A stretch of 49,119 nucleotides of DNA. Origin: Oligoflexia bacterium (lineage in GTDB: Bacteria > Bdellovibrionota > Bdellovibrionia > JABDDW01). The notes under the pieces were generated by a model. It saw only the letters and a program-made list of their open reading frames with translations. It did no database searches and was not told the DNA's origin. Position numbers and translations under genes: made by a program. Numbering within the stretch: position 1 is the stretch's first letter; each line of letters opens with the position of its first letter. The DNA lies in the NCBI GenBank assembly GCA_020847095.1, contig JADLCR010000019.1:1-49119 (forward strand). The letters are read 5' to 3'. Below are positions 17,601 through 26,608 of this stretch, in pieces.

Positions 17601-19145
17601 ATGATTCAAACAATGACTTCGACGCGACCGCTTCTCCTTGCCACGGCGGGTCACATTGATCATGGGAAGTCGACCTTTGTCCGGCATCTCACAGGGACCG
17701 ATCCTGACCGTCTCCCCATAGAGAAATCCAGCGGCATGACCACAGATTTGGGTTTCGCCTTCGCTCCGGGTCTTGCGTTCTTGGACTGCCCTGGCCATGA
17801 GTCCTATATTCAGCACGCGCTGACAGGCTTTTCTGTGGTCGATGGAGTTTGCCTTATTATTGATGCAACGAAAGGCCCCCAAGAGCAGACCTTTGAACAC
17901 TTATTTGCCATTTCAGGAATTCGAGTTCCTCAAGTTTTAGTTGTGCTTTCTCATGGTGATAAAGTCTTAAAAGATCAGGAACAAAATCTTATTGAAAAAA
18001 CTGAACAACAGGTTCGTCAGTTTTTTAATTACGACGTTTCAATTCAAACAACAATCTGGTCTCCAAAAACGGATCAATCCCAGATCTACAGCAAACTTTT
18101 AAACTTCTTTAAACCTACTCTTAAGTTCAAAGACGGTCCCCTTAGATTTTTTATTGATCGAAGCTTTTCGCTACCTGGAGTGGGGCCCGTTTTCACCGGC
18201 ACCCATATTCAAGGGACAGTAAAACGGCACGATCACGTTCAACTTTGGCTTTCATCGAAGCACCCGACTAAGAAAATTCAAATTAAGTCTATTAATAGAG
18301 AAGGGAAGCCTTTGACTGAGAGCCCGAATTTTCCCTCAAGATTAGCGCTCTCTCATGACTTTACCGTGCCCGCCGAGGTCAGAAGAGGATCTTTGTTACT
18401 TTCTCCAGAAATTGGTTTTAATAACTCGGCCCTTGGGCGCACCCGATTTAGAACTAAAGACATCGACGGAAAAAGACTGCTCGCGCAAATTCGAACCCTT
18501 CAAATCCCAGTCCAAGTGTATGTGCTTGAAAGCGAAGTGGTGCGCTTGAAGTTTCCGTACCCGATTCCGATTTTGAATCAAGATCAAGTTTTCTTGCGCT
18601 TTCCAGATCGAAAGCCCGGCCTCGGACACTTGGCTGCCGTCGTTGATCTTTTTGAGATTTATACTAAAGAGCGCTCTCAGCCCAAAAATCGGAACCGGGA
18701 TATCAAGCCCAATAAATCTTCAGCTCGACCGGAGGCTGATTCAAGAATTGAAAAACTAATAAATGATTCTGGGCGATGGGACTTGCTCTTAGCTGGAGAT
18801 GATCTGATCAAAGCGCGGGCACTTTCTAAAGAAAATCGAGTCATTGAAGTCAAAGACGGTCAATTTCTAAGCGTTAATCAATTTTGCTTACTCCAAGGCT
18901 GGCTCATCGAGCATTTTTCGAAATCTAAAGAGCTCTCAATCAGTGATGTGAAAGATAAGTTCGGGATTTCAAGGCAACATGCTGTTCGTATTTTAGAGTT
19001 CTGTGATCGCCACTATTGGACTTTTCGCAAGGGATCCTCGCGGACGGCGTTTAAACTCCCGTCATCTTTCCGCCCAGCTGTTCTCCCGCCAAAACATGAA
19101 CATGAACGTGAAAAACACTCTGACAGCCGTGGCCATTCGTGTTGA
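17601..19145 (+). CDS. selB: SelB-like selenocysteine-specific elongation factor
   Basis: SelB is a GTPase that delivers Sec-tRNA to UGA codons marked by a SECIS hairpin. Visible are the P-loop GHIDHGKST (residues 17-25), a switch I of the SelB type (KSSGMTTDLGFAF), the G3 motif DCPGHE at 62-67, beta-barrel domains 2-3, and a C-terminal winged helix with DVKDKFGISRQHAVRILEFCDRHYW. The G4 motif is SHGD (117-120) instead of N/TKXD, which is unusual. At 514 residues it is shorter than E. coli SelB (614), so fewer winged helices are present. No selA, selD or tRNA-Sec lies in the window. The last 95 bases overlap the convergent HIT gene. Confidence 0.82.
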   Translation: MIQTMTSTRPLLLATAGHIDHGKSTFVRHLTGTDPDRLPIEKSSGMTTDLGFAFAPGLAFLDCPGHESYIQHALTGFSVVDGVCLIIDATKGPQEQTFEHLFAISGIRVPQVLVVLSHGDKVLKDQEQNLIEKTEQQVRQFFNYDVSIQTTIWSPKTDQSQIYSKLLNFFKPTLKFKDGPLRFFIDRSFSLPGVGPVFTGTHIQGTVKRHDHVQLWLSSKHPTKKIQIKSINREGKPLTESPNFPSRLALSHDFTVPAEVRRGSLLLSPEIGFNNSALGRTRFRTKDIDGKRLLAQIRTLQIPVQVYVLESEVVRLKFPYPIPILNQDQVFLRFPDRKPGLGHLAAVVDLFEIYTKERSQPKNRNRDIKPNKSSARPEADSRIEKLINDSGRWDLLLAGDDLIKARALSKENRVIEVKDGQFLSVNQFCLLQGWLIEHFSKSKELSISDVKDKFGISRQHAVRILEFCDRHYWTFRKGSSRTAFKLPSSFRPAVLPPKHEHEREKHSDSRGHSC

Positions 19146-19401
19146 TGACTGTTCTATATCCAGTGCTATCAAAACCTTCTTTTTTGGCAACTTGGGCGAT
19201 AGCGCCATAAACAGAAGCCATGACGGACATTTCGCCTTCTTTGATTTCGTTTAAGTTCGAATAGTGCTTTTTGGGGATAAATAAATAATGAACCTTGGCC
19301 TGCGGCTGAATGTCTTTGAACGCTAAGACCGTTTCATTCTCGAAAACTTTTGCTGCCGGAATGGCGCCATCAACGATTTTGCAAAACAAGCATTGTCCCA
19401 A
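19051..19401 (-). CDS. HIT-family nucleotide hydrolase
   Basis: Histidine-triad proteins hydrolyse or transfer the nucleotide of purine phosphoramidates and dinucleotides. The triad H98-V-H100-V-H102 followed by LAGEQLGGKM is complete, and Cys4 and Cys7 (CLFC) plus a conserved histidine could bind zinc as in PKCI-type HIT proteins. The length of 116 residues is typical. The start is TTG at 19401, preceded by GGAGG with good spacing; the ATG eight bases further in is out of frame. The 3' end overlaps selB. Confidence 0.93.
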   Translation of the reverse strand: MGQCLFCKIVDGAIPAAKVFENETVLAFKDIQPQAKVHYLFIPKKHYSNLNEIKEGEMSVMASVYGAIAQVAKKEGFDSTGYRTVINTNGHGCQSVFHVHVHVLAGEQLGGKMTGV

Positions 19402-19562
19402 TTTGGACCTCCAAGTTCCAACTTGAAACTAGACCAAGATCACGAAATTCACAAGTATCGCGCCAAAGTGGAACTCTCCAATGCTTCAAATGAACAATAG
19501 AACCGTTTCACCGATGGCATGGCGGTTGCTCTATAGAGGGTTGAACACGCTAGGAGGGGAAC

Positions 19563-20048
19563 ATGAAATCACGGATATTGATCATCGCCTACATCGCCGC
19601 CGTACTCTTAATCTCAAGATTTTCACATGCCGATGGATTTGGAACTGGACGAGGCTTGATCACAAACGCTTCGATTCACAAAACAACAAGCATCTTGAGC
19701 ATCGAAGGGTATTTTAGCAATCCCTGTCAAAAAGACCCTCGCGTTGTAGCTGATTTGATCGACAACGAAAAGCTGGTCATTACACTTTCCGTGCGAACAA
19801 CGATAACAGCAGCCATGTGCATCGAAACCTTGGGTCCGAAGTTCGAAATTTCTTATGACCTCAAGGAGCTTCCGCTTCGCCCCGGCAAGTTCTATACGAT
19901 TAAATTTTCGCCCGCTCGCGACGACAAGCCCATCGAACTCAAGTACTTGTCTTGCAACACAGAGACATATGAAGTTTACAAAGAATTGATTGAAAAGGTT
20001 CCGCTGTTTTTTGAATCACCAGACTACTGGACTTTGCGCGCTAATTAA
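19563..20048 (+). CDS. Small exported protein, unknown
   Basis: A 161-residue protein with a clear signal peptide (hydrophobic residues 5-20, cleavage probably after SHA at about 23). The mature part has three cysteines, which would permit a disulfide, and mixed beta-type composition. AGGAGG 7 bases before the ATG is a strong ribosome binding site. It is followed by a strong intrinsic terminator, so it appears to be a single-gene unit. No family is recognised. Confidence 0.7.
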   Translation: MKSRILIIAYIAAVLLISRFSHADGFGTGRGLITNASIHKTTSILSIEGYFSNPCQKDPRVVADLIDNEKLVITLSVRTTITAAMCIETLGPKFEISYDLKELPLRPGKFYTIKFSPARDDKPIELKYLSCNTETYEVYKELIEKVPLFFESPDYWTLRAN

Positions 20049-20078
20049 CCCCAATTGCCTGTTTTAATTTTTCTGACA

Positions 20079-20110
20079 CCCGACTTTGCCCCCCAAAGTC
20101 GGGTTTTTTT
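20079..20110 (+). terminator. Intrinsic terminator
   Basis: A 10-bp GC-rich stem (CCCGACTTTG with CAAAGTCGGG) around a five-base C loop is followed by seven T. It ends the plus-strand exported-protein gene. Its T run overlaps the murA stop codon on the opposite strand. Confidence 0.93.
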
Positions 20111-21371
20111 ATGGAACCCGCTGGATGCGCGCTCCCAATGATCGAAGTTTACCCTCTAGATCTTCATAGCCACGATCTAAGTGATAAATGCGGCTAATGA
20201 GCGTCGAACCTTGGCTAACGAGTCCCGCCAACACTAAACAAGCACTGGCCCGCAGATCGGTTGCCATAACGGGAGCTCCCACCAACCCACCAGGTTTTCC
20301 GCGCACAACGGCCGTTCTGGTTTTGGGGGTTATGTCTGCACCCAATCGCATAAGTTCTTGCACATGCATAAAGCGATTTTCAAAAATAGTTTCGGTGATA
20401 ATGCTGGTTCCCTGAGCCACACACATCAAGGCCATGAATTGCGCCTGAAGATCCGTAGCAAATCCCGGGTAAGGAGCTGTTGTAATATCGATCCCAGTCC
20501 AAATCTTGGGGGAAGAGACTTTCACGCCTTGGGTTTTTCCATGAAGCGTTTGAATCTTAAATCCTGACTCAATCATTTTCTGAATGAGAGCATCGATCAA
20601 AACTGGATTGAATCCTTCAACGGTGACTTCGCCACCGGTAATGGCTCCGGCAATCAATAAAGTGCCTGCCTCAATGCGATCGGGCATGATGTCGAAAGAT
20701 GAGGCTTTAAGCTGAGAAACTCCTTTGATGGTGATCACCGAAGTTCCATGTCCGGTAATCTTAGCTCCCATTTTTATCAAATACTCGGCAAGGTCCACAA
20801 TTTCGGGTTCCTTCGCCGCATTTTCTAGAACCGTGGTGCCCTCGGCAAGAGTCGCTGCCATCATTATATTTTCAGTCCCCGTAACCGTGACTGTGTCAAA
20901 CATGATACTGGTGCCCTTGAGCTTCGAGCAGCGCGCCTCCACATACCCTTCTTTAATTTCTATCTGAGCACCCATTTTCTCTAAAGCTTCGAGATGAAGA
21001 TTAATCGGACGCGCGCCAATAGCGCATCCGCCCGGCAAGCTCACCCTCGCAATACCGTACCGAGAAAGAAGCGGACCTAAACAAAGAACACTGGCTCGCA
21101 TTTTTCGAACGAGATCGTAATGAGCTTCTTGATTGTCAGCTTCATCGGCTTCAATGGTCACTGTGTGGCCGTTCACGGAGGTTCGGCAATTCAGCGCCTC
21201 CAGAAGTTCACGGGTTGAATCAATGTCCTTAAGCTTTGGAACATTTCCCAAAATGTGCTTTCCGGAAGCCAGCAACGTTGAAAACAAAATGGGCAAGGCC
21301 GAATTCTTAGCTCCGCTAACACTCACGGTTCCGTTAAGAGAAACGCCACCTTCGACTGAAATTTTATCCAT
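20109..21371 (-). CDS. murA: UDP-GlcNAc 1-carboxyvinyltransferase MurA
   Basis: First committed step of peptidoglycan synthesis: transfers enolpyruvate from PEP to UDP-GlcNAc in the cytoplasm. Cys116 in PGGCAIGARPINLHL is the active-site cysteine attacked by fosfomycin, so the enzyme is predicted to be fosfomycin-sensitive in principle. The KNSALPIL phosphate-binding segment near residue 22 and the ATDLRASACLVLAGL block near residue 370 are also present. The length of 420 is normal. It is the last gene of the rho-rpmE-prfA-prmC-murA run, 9 bases after prmC. No obvious ribosome binding site precedes its ATG. Confidence 0.98.
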   Translation of the reverse strand: MDKISVEGGVSLNGTVSVSGAKNSALPILFSTLLASGKHILGNVPKLKDIDSTRELLEALNCRTSVNGHTVTIEADEADNQEAHYDLVRKMRASVLCLGPLLSRYGIARVSLPGGCAIGARPINLHLEALEKMGAQIEIKEGYVEARCSKLKGTSIMFDTVTVTGTENIMMAATLAEGTTVLENAAKEPEIVDLAEYLIKMGAKITGHGTSVITIKGVSQLKASSFDIMPDRIEAGTLLIAGAITGGEVTVEGFNPVLIDALIQKMIESGFKIQTLHGKTQGVKVSSPKIWTGIDITTAPYPGFATDLQAQFMALMCVAQGTSIITETIFENRFMHVQELMRLGADITPKTRTAVVRGKPGGLVGAPVMATDLRASACLVLAGLVSQGSTLISRIYHLDRGYEDLEGKLRSLGARIQRVP

Positions 21372-21380
21372 GTTTCTATA

Positions 21381-22253
21381 TTACTGAGAATTCAAGTCCG
21401 TTGCACGCAGGATTCGCTGATGACCGGCCAAGTCTTGAAGAATCGACGCGTCCTTAAAACCCGCCTCTAAGGCCAGGGCCTTGGCTTCTTGACCTTGGCC
21501 CGAACCAATTTCCATAAGCAAAAGCCCTTGGGGCTTCAAGAGTCTCTTTGCGTTAAAAATCCAAGGGCGCAAGAGTTCTGTTCCCGTTTCGCCAGAAAAA
21601 AGCGCTTGAGCAGGTTCAAAGCATTTAACATCCACCATCAACTCAGCTTCTTCGCGCTTTCCGATGTAAGGAGGATTGGCCACGATCAAATCATAGGTTT
21701 CACCATCTGAGCCCCAGCTCGCTGCATCAGCGAGAACAAAACTAACTCGATCCGAAACCGATAGTTCGCTCGCATTTTGTTTCGCCACTTCAAGCGCGGC
21801 CTCTGAAACATCCAGAGCTCTCCACTGGGATTGGGGAAGCTCCAGGGATAATGTCAGCGCCAAGCAACCGGAACCAGTTCCAATATCTAATCCTTTGATA
21901 CCCTCTAACCCTAAAGTCCAAGACTTTGATTCTTCGACAATCAATTCGGTTTCTGGTCTGGGGATTAAAACATTGGAATTAACTTTAAAAGGTCGGCCGT
22001 AAAATTCTTTGACTCCTGTGATGTAAGCAACCGGCTCGCGCAGCGCTCGTCTTCGAACTCGTAGCTTAAATTCTGAAAGCTCGCTCTCTGTGAGAGGTTG
22101 GTCTTGGCGAAGGTACAAATCCAGTCTTTTACAATTTAGCGCATTGGCCAGCAATATTTCAGCATCGAGTCTTGAAGATTCAATGCCTTTGCTTTGAAAG
22201 TGTTCGGTCGTCCAACTTAAAATTTTATTTATAGTCCAAACTTCACTTTTCAT
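21381..22253 (-). CDS. prmC: Release factor glutamine methyltransferase PrmC
   Basis: Methylates the glutamine of the GGQ motif in RF1 and RF2. The N-terminal helical domain is followed by the SAM site [12 protein letters not shown] (about 123-134) and the catalytic NPPY at 193-196. The ATG overlaps the prfA stop as ATGA, so translation of enzyme and its RF1 substrate is probably coupled. The length of 290 residues is typical. Confidence 0.97.
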   Translation of the reverse strand: MKSEVWTINKILSWTTEHFQSKGIESSRLDAEILLANALNCKRLDLYLRQDQPLTESELSEFKLRVRRRALREPVAYITGVKEFYGRPFKVNSNVLIPRPETELIVEESKSWTLGLEGIKGLDIGTGSGCLALTLSLELPQSQWRALDVSEAALEVAKQNASELSVSDRVSFVLADAASWGSDGETYDLIVANPPYIGKREEAELMVDVKCFEPAQALFSGETGTELLRPWIFNAKRLLKPQGLLLMEIGSGQGQEAKALALEAGFKDASILQDLAGHQRILRATDLNSQ

Positions 22254-23314
22254 TGAGACTTCAGTGCCTCAGCTTGGTAGTGAGCGATAAGAGGCTCAAT
22301 AACGTCGTCTATTTCGCCAGCCACAATCTTATCGATTTGATAAAGCGTGAGCCCTATGCGGTGGTCGGTCACTCGCCCTTGAGGAAAATTGTAAGTTCGA
22401 ATGCGCTCGCTACGATCACCGGTACCGATTTGCCCCAATCTTTGCGCTGAAAGAGCGTCTTGTTGACGCTTCATTTCTGCATCATAGAGTCGTGCATATA
22501 AAATCTTTAACGCTTTGGCTCGATTCTTAATTTGAGATTTTTCGTCCTGACAAACCACCACGGTTCCCGAAGGAATATGCGTGATTCGAACTGCGGAATC
22601 TGTTGTATTAACGCTTTGTCCTCCGGGCCCACCGCTTCGAAAGACATCGATTTTTAATTCATTTTGATTAATATTTATCTCTACTTCTTCAACTTCAGGC
22701 AAGACCGCAACGGTCACTGTAGAGGTATGAATGCGTCCTTGAGTCTCAGTTTTTGGAACTCTCTGAACTCGATGAACACCGCTTTCATATTTTAGCTTGC
22801 TGTAAACCTTTGTTCCGCGCACTCCAAAAATAACTTCTTTAAAGCCGCCCATGTTACCGGGAGATGCCGACATCATTTCAAGAGTCCAGCCATTGCGATT
22901 AGCATACTTGAGATACATGGTGTAAAGCGCTTCAACAAAGAGTGCCGCCTCATCACCACCGGCGCCCGCGCGAATCTCCACAATGATGTTTTTGTCATCA
23001 TTTGGATCTTTTGGAATCAATGCAAGCTTAAGGGTTTTTTCTAAATCAGAAAGCTCAGATTCGAGATTCTTAGAGTCTTCGAGCGCCAGCGCCCTCATTT
23101 CTTCATCCGATTCTTGGGCCAGCATTTCTTTAGCTTGGTCTAATTGGGATTTCTTTGTCTTATATTTTCGATAAGCCCCCACCAGCTCTTGAAGGCTCGA
23201 GTATTCCTTCATGAGATCAGAATACTTCTTGGCCTGACTGGTCACCTGAGGGTCTAAGAGCGCACGACCGACTTCTTCAAAGCGAGCTTCAACTTCTTCT
23301 AGTTTCTTAAACAT
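22250..23314 (-). CDS. prfA: Peptide chain release factor 1
   Basis: RF1 recognises UAA and UAG. The stop-codon-reading PXT tripeptide is PKT at 187-189, and the GGQ hydrolysis motif is at 231-233 within [13 protein letters not shown]. The length of 354 and the N-terminus [15 protein letters not shown] match the family, so the ATG at 23314 is right. The bases before it are a T-rich tract of a terminator-like hairpin, with no Shine-Dalgarno. It is followed by prmC with a 4-base overlap. Confidence 0.98.
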   Translation of the reverse strand: MFKKLEEVEARFEEVGRALLDPQVTSQAKKYSDLMKEYSSLQELVGAYRKYKTKKSQLDQAKEMLAQESDEEMRALALEDSKNLESELSDLEKTLKLALIPKDPNDDKNIIVEIRAGAGGDEAALFVEALYTMYLKYANRNGWTLEMMSASPGNMGGFKEVIFGVRGTKVYSKLKYESGVHRVQRVPKTETQGRIHTSTVTVAVLPEVEEVEININQNELKIDVFRSGGPGGQSVNTTDSAVRITHIPSGTVVVCQDEKSQIKNRAKALKILYARLYDAEMKRQQDALSAQRLGQIGTGDRSERIRTYNFPQGRVTDHRIGLTLYQIDKIVAGEIDDVIEPLIAHYQAEALKSQ

Positions 23315-23319
23315 CGATC

Positions 23320-23356
23320 AAAAAAAAAGAGTGAACGAATCTTCGTCGTCCACTCT
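23320..23356 (-). terminator. Intrinsic terminator between rpmE and prfA
   Basis: On the minus strand AGAGTG, a one-base interruption and ACGA pair with TCGT, one base and CACTCT, around a 7-base loop. Nine T follow immediately. The T run ends only a few bases before the prfA ATG, so rho-rpmE transcripts may stop or attenuate here. Confidence 0.8.
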
Positions 23357-23379
23357 CTCTCCAAGTTTTTAGTTCAAAG

Positions 23380-23580
23380 CTACTTCTTTGCGTATTTCTT
23401 ACGGAAACGCTCCACTCGTCCTTCTGTGTCGATCAACTTATGCTTGCCAGTAAAAAACGGGTGGCAGTTTGAGCAAATATCTGTGGATATCTCTTTTTTA
23501 GTCGAACCTACTTCAAAAGTAGTTCCGCAAACGCAAACAACGCGCGCTTTATGATATTCAGGGTGAATTCCGTCCTTCAT
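23380..23580 (-). CDS. rpmE: 50S ribosomal protein L31, zinc-binding type
   Basis: A 66-residue ribosomal protein starting MKDGIHPEY, the usual L31 N-terminus. The ATG at 23580 follows GAGG with about 6 bases between; the open frame runs four codons further upstream. Cys16, Cys18, Cys36 and Cys39 form the zinc site, so this is the C-plus form that depends on zinc. It lies between rho and prfA, as in many bacteria. Confidence 0.97.
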   Translation of the reverse strand: MKDGIHPEYHKARVVCVCGTTFEVGSTKKEISTDICSNCHPFFTGKHKLIDTEGRVERFRKKYAKK

Positions 23581-23648
23581 TTTTAACCTCAATTAATCGT
23601 CGAAAAGGTCTTTTTCTAGCAGCAAATCCACGGGTTTGGCAAGCCCCG

Positions 23649-24893
23649 TCATGTATTCATGCTGGTGATAAACTCCCCATTGGTTTTGGTAGCGGAGATC
23701 TTATCAAGTAAGAATTCCATGCTATCAATGACGCTCATGGGCTGAAGCACCTTACGCAGGATCCAAACCTTACCCATAGTCTCTTTACCGATCAAAAGGT
23801 CTTCTTTTCGAGTGCCTGATTTATTGATGTCCAAACACGGAAATATGCGTTTTTCCATGAGTTTTCGGTCCAAATGAACTTCTGAATTACCTGTTCCTTT
23901 GAACTCTTCAAAGATGACCTCATCCATACGAGATCCCGTATCGATAAGGGCGGTGGCAATAATAGTAAGGCTACCCCCCTCTTCAATATTACGGGCCGCT
24001 CCAAAGAAGCGCTTTGGCTTATGGAGCGCGTTTGAATCCACACCACCAGACAAAATCTTTCCTGATGGGGGAACCACGGTGTTGTAAGCGCGAGCTAAGC
24101 GCGTGATGGAGTCAAGCAAGATGACGACGTCTTTTTTGTGTTCAACAAGGCGCTTTGCCTTTTCGATGACCATTTCAGCGACTTGAACGTGGCGGGTAGC
24201 AGGCTCGTCGAATGTGGAGCTGACCACTTCGCCCTTAACGTTTCTTTGCATATCAGTGACTTCTTCAGGACGTTCATCGATCAACAAAACAATTAGGACG
24301 ATTTCGGGATGATTTGTAGAAATGGCGTTTGCAATGTCTTGCATCAAGACCGTTTTTCCCGTTCTTGGAGGCGCCACAATCAAGCCCCGTTGCCCTTTTC
24401 CTAATGGAACAAGCATGTCGAGAATGCGTGTTGAATAATTTGTTGGCTTATATTCGAGATTAATTTTTGAATTTGGATACAGCGGGGTCAAGTTATCAAA
24501 AAGAATTTTGTCTCGAGCTTTTTCCGGACCCTCGTGATTGAGGGTATCTACTTTGAGAAGAGCAAAATAGCGCTCACCATCTTTGGGCGGGCGAATGGCG
24601 CCAGAAACCGTGTCCCCGGTTCGCAAGTTGAACCTGCGGATCTGTGACGGTGAAACATAAATATCATCGGGGCCTGGCAAATAGTTATAATCGGGGGCTC
24701 TTAGAAATCCGAAGCCGTCGGGCAAAATTTCTAGAACGCCCTCACCAAAAATCTCGCCTTTTTCTGCCTGCTTTTTGAGGACTTCAAAAATCAAGTCTTG
24801 GCGACGAAGGCCTGCGGCATTTTCAATGCCTAGGCTTGATGCCATTTCCGTTAGTTCACCGATCTTCTTGTTCTTTAATTCTTTTAAATTCAT
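23649..24893 (-). CDS. rho: Transcription termination factor Rho
   Basis: Hexameric RNA-dependent ATPase that ends transcription. The N-terminal Rho_N helices ([18 protein letters not shown]) are followed by the OSB-fold RNA domain with DGFGFLR at 59-65, the Walker A APPRTGKT at 174-181, the Walker [17 protein letters not shown] and the Q-loop region with [23 protein letters not shown]. At 414 residues it is close to E. coli Rho (419), with no large insertion. AAGGAG lies 11 bases before the ATG. A TTGACA sequence at 24986-24991 could be a -35 element, although no good -10 follows. Confidence 0.98.
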   Translation of the reverse strand: MNLKELKNKKIGELTEMASSLGIENAAGLRRQDLIFEVLKKQAEKGEIFGEGVLEILPDGFGFLRAPDYNYLPGPDDIYVSPSQIRRFNLRTGDTVSGAIRPPKDGERYFALLKVDTLNHEGPEKARDKILFDNLTPLYPNSKINLEYKPTNYSTRILDMLVPLGKGQRGLIVAPPRTGKTVLMQDIANAISTNHPEIVLIVLLIDERPEEVTDMQRNVKGEVVSSTFDEPATRHVQVAEMVIEKAKRLVEHKKDVVILLDSITRLARAYNTVVPPSGKILSGGVDSNALHKPKRFFGAARNIEEGGSLTIIATALIDTGSRMDEVIFEEFKGTGNSEVHLDRKLMEKRIFPCLDINKSGTRKEDLLIGKETMGKVWILRKVLQPMSVIDSMEFLLDKISATKTNGEFITSMNT

Positions 24894-24994
24894 GAAAAGG
24901 AAAGCTCCTTGAAAAGCTTATTTGTAAGGGATTGTTAAAAGGAATAACTCTTACCGAGACCCCAATTTACGCAAGGTTTATTGCTTGTCAAGAG

Positions 24995-26341
24995 TCAATT
25001 TCGAAGGGAATTAAGTCTACGTAAGAATTCAGGGTCAAAAGGCTTACCTTCTGTTGGAATTCGAATATACCCATTACTCGGAAATACTCGTATGATTTGT
25101 CCCTCTTTAGTCAAAACCCAATAGACTTTTATAGGCTGCCGCTCTGTATTGATGCTTGTGGATACACCTATAATGGTGCCCTCAACATCCGGCTGCCCGG
25201 GAACGTATGAATTGAAAAAGACACCTTCACCTTGCTCAGCAAATGCCTTTGGATTTCTTCGCAAATCCCGAAAAGCCGGGTTTTGAAAGCTTTCATCGAG
25301 GCTTGCCAATGATCTTGTGCGATACTCGGGGCTTAAAGTAGAAACCGAATCCCTTTTGATACTCGTAACCGAAATGGACTTTGCGGTTCCATCGGGCAGG
25401 CGATAGCAGACAACCCCTCTGCCATTGGTACAATTAATGACTTCTGCGTTTTGAACAACTTTGCCCTCGGTCGTAGTGAAGTTAGCGACGGAGCCCGGGC
25501 TGAGGCGTTGTAGGGTTTCATGGTGCTCGGGCGCTAAAACTCGGGCGGAATTGCTGGGCACCTCTCTTCCACCGAAGGAAATGTTGGGATTCCGAGATTT
25601 CTCATGAATTATGGCCGCATCGCGATTTCCAATTCTTTGAATCGTTGACCCTGGCGGAATATTGAGCGACGAAAGTTCTAGACTTGGTGTTGACTCTTCC
25701 AAGTGGTGAAGTGAAGCCATTGCATTTACACCATGACTTGTTGATAGTTGGTAAACAGAGCTCTCCTTGCCATCTGGGCCAACGATGACAAAAAAGTCTC
25801 CGTCATGAACACCGGCAACAGCGAGTTGTCTTTCGGGCGTCGGTGGAATCACTCCTATGGTCATGGGATCAATGCGCGACAGGTCTGTGATTTTAATCTC
25901 GCCATCAAGGGATTTTACGCAAAGTGAACCTTTGCCAACTGTTCCCGGACAGGCAATCACTTCGCCTTCCGTACGAATCGTAGAGCCTTCGGTTAATTTA
26001 AATTTAACTTTTGCCCCTGGGACAAGACCCAAATCATCGGCATCAAATTTGTTCCAAAATTCTTTTTTAGGAATAGACGAAACATTACCTTGCGAATTGG
26101 TAATGTTGTAGTGCGTGCCCAATGTGTTTTCTTTAATCGTCAAGGGCTCGCCGGGCCTTCCGAACTCTGAGCGTCCCGAACGCAGCTGGGGAGTTGAATA
26201 CGTAGTCGCTTGGCTCGGACCTGGATTTCCCGAAAGGGCTTTAGCAATGATTCCCGCCGCCGAGCAAGACTCGTTGGGCGCACCATGGGCGCTCTCAAAA
26301 ATGGCCTGGGCCACAATGATACAAATAAAGAGACTCCGCAT
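24995..26341 (-). CDS. Secreted protein with internal repeats, unknown
   Basis: A signal peptide (residues 1-20, ending SAHG) leads a 448-residue protein. Two segments resemble each other: 107-158 and 281-332. Each has a hydrophobic glycine start (VPGAKVKF; SPGSVANF), a TEG turn, a VIXC strand, a second cysteine 8-10 residues later and a LDG/PDG turn followed by a basic-acidic end. They look like small SH3- or Tudor-like beta barrels with paired cysteines (131/141 and 304/312). A third, more diverged copy may occupy about 370-425. No known family is recognised. It lies upstream of rho in the same direction. Confidence 0.65.
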   Translation of the reverse strand: MRSLFICIIVAQAIFESAHGAPNESCSAAGIIAKALSGNPGPSQATTYSTPQLRSGRSEFGRPGEPLTIKENTLGTHYNITNSQGNVSSIPKKEFWNKFDADDLGLVPGAKVKFKLTEGSTIRTEGEVIACPGTVGKGSLCVKSLDGEIKITDLSRIDPMTIGVIPPTPERQLAVAGVHDGDFFVIVGPDGKESSVYQLSTSHGVNAMASLHHLEESTPSLELSSLNIPPGSTIQRIGNRDAAIIHEKSRNPNISFGGREVPSNSARVLAPEHHETLQRLSPGSVANFTTTEGKVVQNAEVINCTNGRGVVCYRLPDGTAKSISVTSIKRDSVSTLSPEYRTRSLASLDESFQNPAFRDLRRNPKAFAEQGEGVFFNSYVPGQPDVEGTIIGVSTSINTERQPIKVYWVLTKEGQIIRVFPSNGYIRIPTEGKPFDPEFLRRLNSLRN

Positions 26342-26608
26342 GACACACTTATCGGAAATCCCCAGTTAGAATTAAGCCCTTAGACCGGATTTGCCCCTTA
26401 ACTTTGTTCAAATTTTAGACAAAAACGACCCTCAAATTAAGCATGACCAGGAGCCGTTGTTTGTCACTCAGGTCAGGACATTTAACACTCCTTTTTTGGC
26501 AATACTCCCCAAATCAAATCCTTTAGGCCTTACCCCTGGCCCAGCATTTGAACATGTGGTCGATGCCAGTGTGTTTTGCTGGTGATGCGTTTGTAGAGGA
26601 ACGTGAGC

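Noticed and set aside
26342-26608. Longest gene-free gap, about 267 bases, containing a 64-codon plus-strand frame at 26391-26585
   Set aside because: No ribosome binding site, no recognisable protein and no signal in the translation. I see nothing else in this stretch.
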